Assembly: GCA_903840265.1 (NCBI GenBank)
Contig: CAIMFH010000117.1
Coordinates: 1 to 40,995 of the forward strand
Direction: 5' to 3'
DNA from: an uncultured Schlesneria sp.
GTDB taxonomy: Bacteria > Planctomycetota > Planctomycetia > Planctomycetales > Planctomycetaceae
DNA: 40,995 bases
Part shown: positions 26,391 to 35,577 of the stretch, one piece after another
Position numbering within the stretch: the stretch's first letter is position 1
How the letters are laid out: the number at the start of each line of letters is the position of its first letter
The notes under the pieces: model-generated
Seen by the model: the letters and a program-made list of their open reading frames with translations, nothing else
What the model was told of the DNA's origin: nothing
Databases searched by the model: none
Position numbers and translations under genes: made by a program

Positions 26391-28901
26391 ATGAGAACCA
26401 CGTTCATTGCCACCCGAGGGCTGATATGTCGAACTGGGTTGGTGTTGATTGTTGCCTGCCGTTTGTGCTTCGCAGCCGAACCGAGCAAGACTCCACCAGA
26501 TTTGACACAAGATCGTGCAGTGGACCGGGAAAGGACCTACAACTTGGGGGCGACGGGTCTGCGAGGGTGGATTCACACCAGACCGGCCACCCACTTCGAT
26601 GGCCTGCAGGGTCGGACGACTGCGGCGAGCAGGCAGATTCTGGTGACGCACGTCGGAGTAAAGTCGCCTGCCGATGGTGTGTTTCAAGTCGACGACCTGA
26701 TACTTGGTGTCGGTGGCCAGCCATTTGCCGACGACGCTCGCAAGAGTCTCGCGAAAGCCATTCAGGAAGCGGAAAAGGAAGTGAATGGCGGCATTCTTAA
26801 GCTGACTCGGTGGCGCGCAGGAAAGACCGAGGAAGTGCAACTCCAACTGCGAATCATGGGGACGTATTCGGCAACTGCGCCGTTTAACTGCCCGAAATCA
26901 AAGAAGATCTTCGACGAAGCGTGCAAGGTTTTAGAGAAAGAACCGCTCCCCGCGAACTGGCATGGGGCGATCAATGGACTCGCGTTGCTGGCGACGGGCA
27001 ATGACGAGTATCGACCTCGATTGCAGCAACTGGCTCAAGAGTTCGCAGCCAATGCTCGCAAATCGGAACGCGTGGGGATGGGCACTTGGGAGGGCGGCTA
27101 CCGCAACCTCTTTCTCTGTGAATACTTTCTCGCGACCGGAGATGAGCAAGTCATGCCGGCCATTCGTGATCTCACTGTTTCGCTGGCCAAGGGGCAGAGC
27201 ATGTATGGCACGTTCGGGCATGGCTTTGCCGATCGCGCACCGGATGGACAGCTTCACGGGTCGATCCCTCCCTACGGCCCGGTGAATCAGGCGGGGTTGC
27301 CTGCAAATCTGGCCATCCTGATGGGCAAGAAATGCGGTGTGCAGGATGACGAGATTGATCCTGCCATTGAACGGTCTGCGAAGTTTTTCGGTTACTTCGT
27401 TGACAAGGGGACGATTCCGTACGGCGAGCACGAGCCGTGGCCCTTCCATGACAACAACGGCAAAAGCGCCATGACCGCGGTATTCTTTGGTCAACAGGAG
27501 GGCAAAGCCGCTGAGGCGCAGTTCTTCGCGAAGATGACCGTGGCCAGCTACCGCAGTCGCGAGTGTGGTCACACCGGTCAGGGCTTCAGTTATTTGTGGG
27601 GTGCGCTCGGAGCGAACGTGGGCGGACCAGACGCGACGGCGGCGTTCTTTAAGGAATCCTCATGGCATTTCGACCTCGTACGACGCAGCGACGGGTCGTT
27701 CACCTACGATGGCGGCGAGCAATACGGCCCCGGCCAGACGGACGACAACACTTACTACGGCAAAAGCAGTTACTACGGTCTGAGTCCGGCTGCCACCTAT
27801 GTGCTGACCTATTCGCTGCCGTTACAGAAAATTGTTCTCACCGGCAAACAGGCGAACCCGGCGTGTCGGCTCAGCAAGCTGGATGTCGCGGCGGCGGTCG
27901 CATCCGGTCGATTCGATACAGATCGCAAAATGAAAACACTTCGGGAATTGACGACCGCGTTCGGCGATTGGTCGCCGATCGTTCGTGGCTGGGCGGCGGA
28001 AGAATTCGTCAGTCGCCATGAAGCCGAGACCTTGGTTCCCGAGTTGATCAAGATGGCGGAAGGACCGGACAAGCATCTGCGCCAGGGTGCTTGCGAGACG
28101 CTCGGCCTGCTGAGAACGACCGAGGCACTTCCCGTTCTGATTCGTCTCCTGTCACACGAAGACCGATGGCTGCGTTTCAAAGCAGCACAGGGCATCCGCA
28201 ATCTGGGAGTCAAAGCGAAGCCCGCTCTTCCAGAGATCCTTCAGGCCGTTGCGAAGACGGCGGAACCGCCCCAGCCAATTCGCTGGGACGACCCCATTCA
28301 ACTAACACACGGCCAGTTGGCCGCAGGACTTTTCACGGGTCCGATGGCGGATGCCTTAAAGGGAGTCGATGCCGATCTGCTCTATCCCGCGATTCGAGCC
28401 ATCGCCTCGAATGCCGATGGCATGGCGCGGGCCAAACTGCGAGGCTTCTTTGAAAACAAGCTGTCACTGGAAGACGTTCAAGCGTTGGCACCAGAAATTT
28501 ACGCCGCCGTCAAAACGCCAAGTCCCGCTGACACGATGTTCGGCAATGAGATTCGCATGGGAGGCTTTAAGGCCCTGACCAAATACCACTTCAGGGAAGG
28601 AATCGACGTCGGTATCCTGTTCGCGAAGACACAAGGGGGCCACGGCAGCGAAAGTCGAACCGGTGAGATCATGAACGAGATCATCAAATATGGCTCAGCC
28701 GCCAAAGACGCAGTCCCCAAACTGAGGGAACTCATCGTCGAACTCAACGCCCAATGTGCTCGCGGCGACTTTCCCGCCGGAGAACTCAACAACCGACGAG
28801 TATCAGCCGTCGAAAAGGCGATCAAATCCATTGAGGCCGCCACCGATCATCCCGAGCTTCGCAGTATCACGCCGACATCACGTCGCGGAAGTAGCAACTA
28901 A
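26391..28901 (+). CDS. DUF6288-type PDZ / HEAT-repeat protein, copy B
   Basis: This is an 836-residue paralogue of the gene at 17587-19938. ATG 26391 is chosen over an upstream TTG at 26349; it gives an N-terminal hydrophobic segment (GLVLIVACRLCFAAEP). The block order is the same: LGATGLRGWI; a PDZ-like SPADGVFQVDDLILGVGGQPF (about residues 50-155); TAPFNCPKSKKIF; GTFGHGFADRAPDGQLHG; IPYGEHEPWPFHDNNGKSAMTAVFF; ASYRSRECGHTGQGFSYLWG; then HEAT-like repeats from about residue 540 (LVPELIKMAEGPDKHLRQGACETLGLL; DRWLRFKAAQGIRNLGVKAKPALPEIL). It has extra sequence in the PDZ region compared with copy A. Function is unknown. Two copies within 9 kb next to propeller and esterase genes suggest a role in the same glycan pathway. 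Confidence 0.75.
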   Translation: MRTTFIATRGLICRTGLVLIVACRLCFAAEPSKTPPDLTQDRAVDRERTYNLGATGLRGWIHTRPATHFDGLQGRTTAASRQILVTHVGVKSPADGVFQVDDLILGVGGQPFADDARKSLAKAIQEAEKEVNGGILKLTRWRAGKTEEVQLQLRIMGTYSATAPFNCPKSKKIFDEACKVLEKEPLPANWHGAINGLALLATGNDEYRPRLQQLAQEFAANARKSERVGMGTWEGGYRNLFLCEYFLATGDEQVMPAIRDLTVSLAKGQSMYGTFGHGFADRAPDGQLHGSIPPYGPVNQAGLPANLAILMGKKCGVQDDEIDPAIERSAKFFGYFVDKGTIPYGEHEPWPFHDNNGKSAMTAVFFGQQEGKAAEAQFFAKMTVASYRSRECGHTGQGFSYLWGALGANVGGPDATAAFFKESSWHFDLVRRSDGSFTYDGGEQYGPGQTDDNTYYGKSSYYGLSPAATYVLTYSLPLQKIVLTGKQANPACRLSKLDVAAAVASGRFDTDRKMKTLRELTTAFGDWSPIVRGWAAEEFVSRHEAETLVPELIKMAEGPDKHLRQGACETLGLLRTTEALPVLIRLLSHEDRWLRFKAAQGIRNLGVKAKPALPEILQAVAKTAEPPQPIRWDDPIQLTHGQLAAGLFTGPMADALKGVDADLLYPAIRAIASNADGMARAKLRGFFENKLSLEDVQALAPEIYAAVKTPSPADTMFGNEIRMGGFKALTKYHFREGIDVGILFAKTQGGHGSESRTGEIMNEIIKYGSAAKDAVPKLRELIVELNAQCARGDFPAGELNNRRVSAVEKAIKSIEAATDHPELRSITPTSRRGSSN

Positions 28902-28997
28902 TCCGAAGCTGTCGAGCGAAGATCGGAAATGTATCCCCGTCACAGTCCGCGTCGACGTTGTTTCCATCGACAGTTCTTATCAGAAGGGACTGCACCA

Positions 28998-30578
28998 ATG
29001 TCCTGGCGATGTTCGATCATTTTCTGGCTTTCTAATATCGGTTGTTTCTCAGGACAAGTTCTGGCGGATGTAAAGCTGCCGCGGCTCTTCAGTGATCGGG
29101 CGGTCTTGCAGCGTGATCGGGCGTTGCCCGTCTGGGGATGGGCAGAGCGGGAGGAAAAGGTCACAGTCACGCTCGGCACTCAGACGGCAGAAACAGTGAC
29201 GGATCAAACGGGGCGCTGGTCCGTCAAGCTGGCGGCTCAGCCGATGGCGAAGGAACCGCTGACGCTGAAGGTCGTCGGGAAGAATTCGATCGAGGTGAAG
29301 GAGGTGTTACTCGGTAATGTGTGGCTCTGCGGCGGACAGTCGAACATGGAGTTTCCGCTGGCGGCCTGCGATGCCGCGGATGACATCAAATCGGCAGACT
29401 TCCCGCTAATTCGGCAGTTCGGCGTCGAACTCACTTTTTCTCAGGCACCTCAGACTGATGTCAAAGGGCAGTGGCAGACGTGCTCTCCACAACAGGTTCC
29501 GGGATTCAGCGCGGTCGGGTATTATTTTGCTCGGAAGGTGCAGCGTGAGACCGGCGTGCCGATCGGGTTGCTCCGCTCGTGCGTCGGTAGAACGAACATC
29601 GAATGTTGGATGTCACAGGAGACGTTGCTCAACTCGCCGGAGTTGGAGCCGTATGCCAAACAGATGCGTGAGTCGCTGGTGGACTATCAAAAGGAATTGG
29701 CCGCCGCGTTGCCGGAGATCGAAGCCTGGGCGGTTCGCAGTCGTGCGGCGCTGCGGACGGGCGAACTGATCCCGCTGGCACCGACGTGGCCGGAGTTTCC
29801 ATTCGGAGAACGACGATTTCGTCCGCGATGCGTCACGCTGCACAACGGCATGATCGCGCCGCTGGTCCCGACTGCCCTGAAGGGTGTGATCTGGTATCAG
29901 GGAGAGAACAACGCTGGTGGGCCATTTGAAGGCGAGCAATACATCGCGAAGAAGCGGGCGATGATCAACGACTGGCGCAACTGGTTCGGTGATGCCGAGC
30001 TGCCGTTCTACTTCGTGCAGCTCGCCGCGTGGCAGAAGCCGCACGACAACGCTGCGCTGGCTGACGGCTGGGCCTTCTTCCGAGACGCTCAACGCCGCTG
30101 CCTGACGATCCCGCACACGGGCATGGCGTCAGCGCTCGATGTGGGCGATGCCGAGGACATTCATCCGAAGAATAAGTTCGACGTCGGCGAACGACTCGCA
30201 CGCTGGGCGTTGGCCAACGAGTACTTGCAGAAGCTCGAGGTCAACGGCCCGCTGTTTAGAGAACTGAAGATCGAAGGCTCGATCGCGCGAGTCCGTTTCA
30301 ATCATATCGGCTCCGGTCTGATGATCGGTCGCAAGACTGGTCGAGCACCGACGGAAGAGGATCGCACCGGCAAACTGCAACGCTTTGCCATCGCTGGAAC
30401 CGACAAGAAATGGCACTGGGCCGAAGCTCGCATCGACGGCGATTCGGTCATTTGCTCGCACCCAGACGTGAAAGAGCCCGTCGCGATCCGTTACGCCTTC
30501 AGCATGAATCCCTCTGGAGCCAACCTTTACAATCACGATGGGCTTCCCGCTTCGCCGTTTCGGACGGATGAGTGGTAG
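28998..30578 (+). CDS. Sialate O-acetylesterase-like carbohydrate esterase
   Basis: This is a 526-residue protein. ATG 28998 follows an AGAAGGGA ribosome-binding stretch and gives a signal peptide (CSIIFWLSNIGCFSGQVLAD). It has the complete classical layout. An N-terminal beta-sandwich opens with LPRLFSDRAVLQRDRALPVWGWA. The SGNH part carries LCGGQSNMEFPL (S115), GVIWYQGENNAGG, and a DIHPKNKFDVGERLARWAL block with D387 and H389. A C-terminal beta domain (IARVRFNHIGSGL ... IRYAFSMNPSGANLYNHDGLPASPFR) completes it. The length fits the SIAE family. An unusual SCVGRTNIECWMS replaces the common SWGGTxxExWxS block. The predicted function is release of O-acetyl groups from sugars such as sialic acid or plant and algal glycans. 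Confidence 0.9.
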   Translation: MSWRCSIIFWLSNIGCFSGQVLADVKLPRLFSDRAVLQRDRALPVWGWAEREEKVTVTLGTQTAETVTDQTGRWSVKLAAQPMAKEPLTLKVVGKNSIEVKEVLLGNVWLCGGQSNMEFPLAACDAADDIKSADFPLIRQFGVELTFSQAPQTDVKGQWQTCSPQQVPGFSAVGYYFARKVQRETGVPIGLLRSCVGRTNIECWMSQETLLNSPELEPYAKQMRESLVDYQKELAAALPEIEAWAVRSRAALRTGELIPLAPTWPEFPFGERRFRPRCVTLHNGMIAPLVPTALKGVIWYQGENNAGGPFEGEQYIAKKRAMINDWRNWFGDAELPFYFVQLAAWQKPHDNAALADGWAFFRDAQRRCLTIPHTGMASALDVGDAEDIHPKNKFDVGERLARWALANEYLQKLEVNGPLFRELKIEGSIARVRFNHIGSGLMIGRKTGRAPTEEDRTGKLQRFAIAGTDKKWHWAEARIDGDSVICSHPDVKEPVAIRYAFSMNPSGANLYNHDGLPASPFRTDEW

Positions 30579-30663
30579 CCAACCATGGCGATGAAAGGAT
30601 CTGGCTGAGGGATAGGCGTGAGAACTTCTGAACCACGCTCGTCCAGCATCACTGAGGAACCGC

Positions 30664-33246
30664 ATGAACCTTCTTCGACTCATGTTCGCGATCATCGCTT
30701 TTATGGCTGGAGTGTCGTCTCACACGGCCTCGGCTCAAGTGCTCGACAAGCAGAAGCAGCTTGAGGCTCAGACCTTTTGGGACAACCGCGACTGGGATTG
30801 GTATGCCGAGCAGATTCCGTTCTTCGAGTGCCCCGATGCGGAGATTACTACGACCTATTACTACCGCTGGGAGTTGCTGACGAAGCATCTGACTTACGGC
30901 TCGCCGAACAGCGGGTACTCGTTCACCGAGTTCATCGACCGGCCGTTTTGGTCGGGGGCATACGGCGCGATCAGTTGTCCGGCGGGGCATCAGCTTTATG
31001 AGGCTCGGTGGCTGCGGCAGCCGCGGATCTCTCGCGACTATTTGAAGTACTGGTTCCGCACGCCGGGGGCTCAGCCGAGAAACTATTCGACGTGGCTGGC
31101 GGATTCGGCGTGGGCCGTGAATCAGGTGCATCGCGACGATGCGTTCGCGATCGACCTGCTGCCGGATCTCGTCAAGAACTACGAAGGCTGGGAGCAGCGG
31201 CACTTCGTCCCCGAGGTCGGCTTGTTCTGGCAGACCGGTCACGACGATGGCATGGAATTCAATATCAACAGCCGCCAGACGAAGGACATCCTGCGCGGCG
31301 CTCCGAGCTACCGGCCGTCGTTCAACGCTTACATGTGGGCCGACGCGGTCGCGATTGCAAAGCTTGCGCGGCTGGCAGGCAAGGACGACGTGGCAGATCG
31401 GTTCGAGAAGAAGGCCGAGTCGCTCAAGTCGACGATGCTGAAACTGCTGTGGGACGACAAGCGACAGTTCTTCTTCCCGGTCTACAAAAACGACGAAGAA
31501 CGCGACGGTCACAAGATCAAAGCACTGACGAAGACCTATGAGGACGGTCAATTCGCCGGGGACTCGCACGGGCGCGAGCTGATCGGATATGTGCCGTGGC
31601 AGTTCAACATGCTCGACCAGGGCAAGGTTTACGAGGCCGCCTGGTCGAAGCTGATGGACCGCGACGGCTTCTATTCCGACTTTGGCCCCTCGACGGTCGA
31701 GCGGAACGATCCAATGTTCTTGCTGAAGAATTCGTGCTGTTGGTGGAGCGGCCAATCGTGGCCCTATGCGACGACACAGACACTGAAGGCGCTGGCGAAT
31801 GTCGTCCAGCGCGATGTAGTCGAGTCACAGTATGCAACAGTTACGAGCGCCGACTACATCAAGCTGCTGCAGATTTACGCGAAGTCGCATCGCAGGAACG
31901 GTAAGCCGTATCTTGCAGAGGCGCTGCATCCCGACACCGGTTCGTTCGAGGGGCACGATGGCTACAACCACTCCGAGCACTATTTCCATTCGGGCTTCTG
32001 CGATCTCGTGATCACGGGACTGGTCGGGCTGACCCCGCGCGATGATGAGACGTTGGAGATCAACCCGCTCGCTCCCGCCGACTGGGATTACTTCGCACTC
32101 GACGATGTGCCGTATCGTGGCCATCGCGTCTCCGTCGTCTGGGACAAGACTGGCACGCGATACAAGTTGGGAGCCGGTTTACACGTGCTCGTCGATGGGA
32201 CGAAAGCAGGGTCGTCGGAGAAACTGGCTCGCATCGCCATCAAGCATGGTGCCGCACTGCCTCGAACAACGGCGGCTCGTGACCCGCGTGTCGCCACAGT
32301 TAACTTCGTCGTCAACAATGACGGCACCTACTTTCCGAGACTGACCGCGTCTTACTCATCGCCCAAGACGTCGATCAGCAAGCTGAACGACGGCAACTTC
32401 TGGTATGTCCCGCATCCGCCGAATCGCTGGACGTGCGAAGGCTCGCCCAACAAACGCGATTGGGTCGTCGTCGACTTCGGCGTGAAGCGAATGATTCACA
32501 CCGTAAAGCTCTATCCGCTCGACGACAGAGGCGAGAAGGACTCGGCCGTCCGCGCTCCGCAGCGGATCGAATTGGAAGCGTGGATCAACGATGAGTGGCG
32601 TCCAATCAAGTCACAAAACGATGCGATCGATAAGCCGCGAGGTCACCGCGCCAACGTCGTGAAGTTCGATCCGATCGAAGTCGCAAAGTTACGAATCACC
32701 CTGCATCATCGCCCCGACGGCAAGTCCGGGCTCTCGGAGATCGAAGCCTGGGGCGACGCTCCATTGCCGCTCGAAGTGGCTCCGCCGCCGTCCGGCAATC
32801 TGGCCTACAACCCGAAGCCGGACGGTTTTCCCAAGGCATCGGCCTCGTTCACCGATCGCTTCGGAGGCAAGCCATCCAGCGCCATCGACGGCAAGACGGT
32901 GTTCCTGCCGTCGCCGATGAATCGCTGGACCAGCTATGAATCGAAGTCGGAGACCGATTGGCTGGAGATCGACTTCGGCCGCGAGGTCGAATTCCGTCGC
33001 ATTGAACTGGCCATTTACGACGACCGAGGCGGCGTACAGCCACCGATCTCGTATGTCATCCAACATTGGACCGGCACCGAGTGGCGCGACGTCGGCAACG
33101 CCAAGAAATCCCCCGAACAGCCGCTCGGCAGCCAATGGAACGAAGCTCGCTTCGATCCGGTAAAGTCATCGAAAGCCCGTATCATCTTCACGCATCGCGG
33201 CCAGTCCCGCAGTGGGGTCTCCGAAGTGTTGATATGGAATGATTGA
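30664..33246 (+). CDS. (alpha/alpha)6-barrel glycoside hydrolase (MGH1/GH63-like) with two discoidin-like domains
   Basis: This is an 860-residue protein starting at ATG 30664, with a signal peptide ending near SSHTASAQ. Residues about 35-540 are helical, with repeated Trp/Asp-rich blocks: TTYYYRWELLTKHL, SWxxGAYGAISCPAGHQLYEARWL-like, LFWQTGHDDGMEFNINSRQTKDIL, SFNAYMWADAVAIAKLARL, GYVPWQFNMLDQGK and NSCCWWSGQSWPYATTQTLKAL. These resemble trehalase/GH63/mannosylglycerate-hydrolase-type catalytic barrels. Two beta modules follow (about 542-699 and 714-858). They share the patterns NRWTCEGSPNKRDWVVVDFG and NRWTSYESKSETDWLEIDFG, and end in LSEIEAWGD and VSEVLIWND, i.e. F5/8-type discoidin domains. 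It is probably an exo-glycosidase anchored to glycan. It is the last gene of the long plus-strand array, and its specificity is unknown. Confidence 0.78.
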   Translation: MNLLRLMFAIIAFMAGVSSHTASAQVLDKQKQLEAQTFWDNRDWDWYAEQIPFFECPDAEITTTYYYRWELLTKHLTYGSPNSGYSFTEFIDRPFWSGAYGAISCPAGHQLYEARWLRQPRISRDYLKYWFRTPGAQPRNYSTWLADSAWAVNQVHRDDAFAIDLLPDLVKNYEGWEQRHFVPEVGLFWQTGHDDGMEFNINSRQTKDILRGAPSYRPSFNAYMWADAVAIAKLARLAGKDDVADRFEKKAESLKSTMLKLLWDDKRQFFFPVYKNDEERDGHKIKALTKTYEDGQFAGDSHGRELIGYVPWQFNMLDQGKVYEAAWSKLMDRDGFYSDFGPSTVERNDPMFLLKNSCCWWSGQSWPYATTQTLKALANVVQRDVVESQYATVTSADYIKLLQIYAKSHRRNGKPYLAEALHPDTGSFEGHDGYNHSEHYFHSGFCDLVITGLVGLTPRDDETLEINPLAPADWDYFALDDVPYRGHRVSVVWDKTGTRYKLGAGLHVLVDGTKAGSSEKLARIAIKHGAALPRTTAARDPRVATVNFVVNNDGTYFPRLTASYSSPKTSISKLNDGNFWYVPHPPNRWTCEGSPNKRDWVVVDFGVKRMIHTVKLYPLDDRGEKDSAVRAPQRIELEAWINDEWRPIKSQNDAIDKPRGHRANVVKFDPIEVAKLRITLHHRPDGKSGLSEIEAWGDAPLPLEVAPPPSGNLAYNPKPDGFPKASASFTDRFGGKPSSAIDGKTVFLPSPMNRWTSYESKSETDWLEIDFGREVEFRRIELAIYDDRGGVQPPISYVIQHWTGTEWRDVGNAKKSPEQPLGSQWNEARFDPVKSSKARIIFTHRGQSRSGVSEVLIWND

Positions 33247-33469
33247 TCTGTCGCGGCGAATCACATCGTAATGATCGTGATCCTGGTCGCAACAAGTCCA
33301 ATGTTGGAAGGCAGATGTGCGTGGCGTCGAACTTTAAATCGTGATGTTTAGATCAACCGCGTCTAGAATCCGCTTCATCCAAGGTGGAAATCCCAGATTG
33401 GCCGTGCTGGTGACGTTTCCGAATCAACGGAATCACGGCCGGTGAGACGGTCATCAGGTTTGCCACGTC
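33247..33469. other. Convergent intergenic gap
   Basis: These 223 bases separate the plus-strand glycosidase stop from the minus-strand sulfatase stop. No gene, tRNA or strong hairpin is recognised. It marks the change of direction and the end of the secreted-enzyme array. Confidence 0.4.
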
Positions 33470-34215
33470 TTATCTCGGACCACCGGCAGGACGGCCGGGG
33501 CGCGGGCGTGTGAGAAGGGCCGGGAAGTCTTGCTTGAACCTGGACAGCGTCGCCTGAAGCCGCTGAGCGACAGCGGCCTGCTCGACGATGACGTCGGTCG
33601 TTTCACCGGGATCGTTCGCGATTTGAAAGAGCGACGTTCGGCCATCGGCGGATTCGATGAGCTTCCAGTCGCCATCGAAGAGTGCTGAGTTCGCGGCGGA
33701 AATCAGGAATGGACCTCGATCCTGTATGACTCCCTCGCGAATCGCTGGCCAGAGATTCTTGCCGTCGAGCTTGAGGTCGTCGCTCACCATGACACCTGCG
33801 GCGGCAGCCAGCGTTGGATAAAGATCTTGGGCGGAGATCGGTTGCTGGCTTACGGAACCGGCTTCGAGTTCTCGCGGCCAGCGCAGCAGACACGGAACGT
33901 GAATCCCTCCTTCATAGACCGAGCCTTTGCCGCTGCGGAACGGAGCGTTGCGGCCGGTCTGATCGGCTCCGTTGTCGGAGAGAAAGACGACCAGAGTGTT
34001 GCGTCGCAAGCCTCGCTCGTCGAGAGTTTCGAGGATGCGGCCCACGGCATTGTCGAGGGCATCAATTATCGCGGCACGAACAGCGGCGGACGATCGCAGG
34101 TGGCGGTATTTCGCTAGATATTCCGGCGGTGCCGCGAGCGGAAAATGCGGAGCGTTGAATGAGACCTGCAAATAGAACGGCCGCTGAGTGTCACGCTCTT
34201 CGATCAAACCAACGG
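33470..34215 (-). pseudogene. Sulfatase lacking its N-terminal catalytic half
   Basis: Read on the minus strand, the homologous part begins around LIEERDTQRPFYLQVSFNAPHFPL. It continues with FLSDNGADQTGRNAPFRSGKGSVYEGGIHVPCLLRWP, the SDNG and GGIHVPxxxRWP blocks of sulfatases, and ends with ANDPGETTDVIVEQ. It stops at TAA (33472-33470). The formylglycine signature (CxPxR) and the N-terminal metal-binding Asp pair are absent. Upstream of about 34215 the reading frame runs through antisense SpoIIE sequence and codes nothing sensible. About 245 C-terminal residues survive, roughly half a sulfatase. It cannot be active by itself. Confidence 0.85.
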
Positions 34216-34952
34216 TCCAGCGTGTCGCGCACAAGCAACGTGTTGAGGATTGACATGATGTCTTCAATCTGCCCGCTCGAATGGCAGAGTGCCCGCAGAG
34301 AGGCCCGGGTTTCCACCATGAGCATCGCCGGCCCCAACCCGTGGCCACTGACATCGCCGACAACCAGGCACAGGCGTCCATTGGAAAGGGCGATGTAATC
34401 GAAGTAGTCGCCGCCGGTGGCTTCTGCCGGGAAGGTCACCCCAGCCACGTCCAGCCCCGGGATTTCGGGGACCTGTACGGGATATAGCCGCTGCTGAATC
34501 TCTCGTGCCGTTGCAAGCTGCTGTTCAGCGAGTCGCAGCTTCTCTTCGGTGACCGCCCGCAGTTCACTTTCCAGCCGATCGCGCTCGGTAACGTCACGAT
34601 GCACTGACACGTACGCCGTAATTCGTCCGCCTTCCAGCACTGGGGCGATCGTCTGCTCAACCCGGTACGGCGAGCCATCCTTCCGCTGGTTCAGGAACGT
34701 CCCTCGCCAGATGCGACCCTGCGAGATCGTCTGCCACAGATCGTTGTAGACGTTCGCGGGCGTTTGGTCGCTTTTAAGAACTCGCGGGTTCTGTCCAACC
34801 GCCTCGTCACGCGACCAGCCCGTAATCCGCTCGAACGCCGGATTTACGTAGGTAATCTGGGCGTCCATGTTCGTGATGACGACCGCCTCTCCGGCCGATT
34901 CGACCGCGGCCTGAAGTAGCACAAGATCGATGTTACCGCGGTTGTCCAACAT
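34191..34952 (-). pseudogene. PAS domain + SpoIIE (PP2C-type) phosphatase, 3' truncated
   Basis: The minus-strand ATG at 34952-34950 starts a 253-residue frame. A PAS domain (about residues 12-115) contains AVVITNMDAQITYVNPAFERITGWSRDEAVGQNPR. A PAC-like tail ends VSVHRDVTERD. A coiled linker follows (about 118-150), then the start of a SpoIIE domain. This carries AREIQQRLYPVQVPEIPGLDVA, GGDYFDY and VVGDVSGHG, which hold metal-binding Asp residues. The frame ends at RDTLDRWFD, at the junction with the sulfatase remnant, so roughly the second half of the phosphatase domain, with its remaining metal ligand, is missing. Intact proteins of this kind dephosphorylate STAS anti-anti-sigma factors. 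A STAS gene lies at 37949-38347. The truncated product is probably inactive. Confidence 0.85.
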
Positions 34953-35577
34953 GGGCGCGCTCCGAGTTCGTCATCAATGGGAGCGGCAAAGTCGACGCCC
35001 AGCCAATTCCTGATGAAGGCAGACCACGTGTTCTGAGTTGTCCTCCATCACAGTGTACAACGGTCCACGAATTATTCTTGCGACTCTTGAGCATCGTGGG
35101 ACGGCAACTTTCGGATGTGAACGACCAGTTCCGCCACTTGTTCCTTGGAGAAAACGCGTCCCCAGCTTCTTGTCCTCGTTCGCCGGAACGAAGTTTCCGT
35201 ACATCTTAAGGTGTTGGTGCAACCGTCGGCTGGCAATCGCGCTCGGTCTTTCAGCGACTGCGATGTCCAGAAAAGCCAGATGCAATTCAATTTACACCAC
35301 TGTCTCACCCAATCACGATCATCGAGTGCCGCCGAACACGGATAGTCGCTCAAGATCACGGAACAGCTTGGCCGAGGATCCAACTTCACTTGGGCTTTGC
35401 CGAGCCTAGGCGTCGCTGGAGATTTGTGATAATGAGACGTGGGGAAAACCACAGTAACGGCGTTGCTTTGCCATGCGTCCACTCCAGTGCCGTTGACGAC
35501 ATTGCTTTTCTGTGATATTCCCGGTCCGGTTCGTTGGTAGCCAGTTCGCACGTCCCACTCGGTCCACCTTTACGCGG
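34953..35577. other. 625-bp gap with a possible cytochrome c tail on the minus strand
   Basis: This lies between the SpoIIE start (minus) and the aspartic protease start (plus), so it should hold divergent promoters. On the minus strand, ending at 35072, one frame reads SWGRVFSKEQVAELVVHIRKLP. That resembles the last helix of class I cytochromes c (xLSxEQIADLVAYIRSL). No heme motif is found upstream in a linked frame, so this would be a decayed C-terminal scrap. Otherwise nothing is recognised. The cytochrome reading is tentative. Confidence 0.3.

Noticed and set aside
30649-31755. Minus-strand ORF (368 codons) opposite the glycosidase
   Set aside because: Shadow; the plus strand has a signal peptide and repeated barrel motifs.
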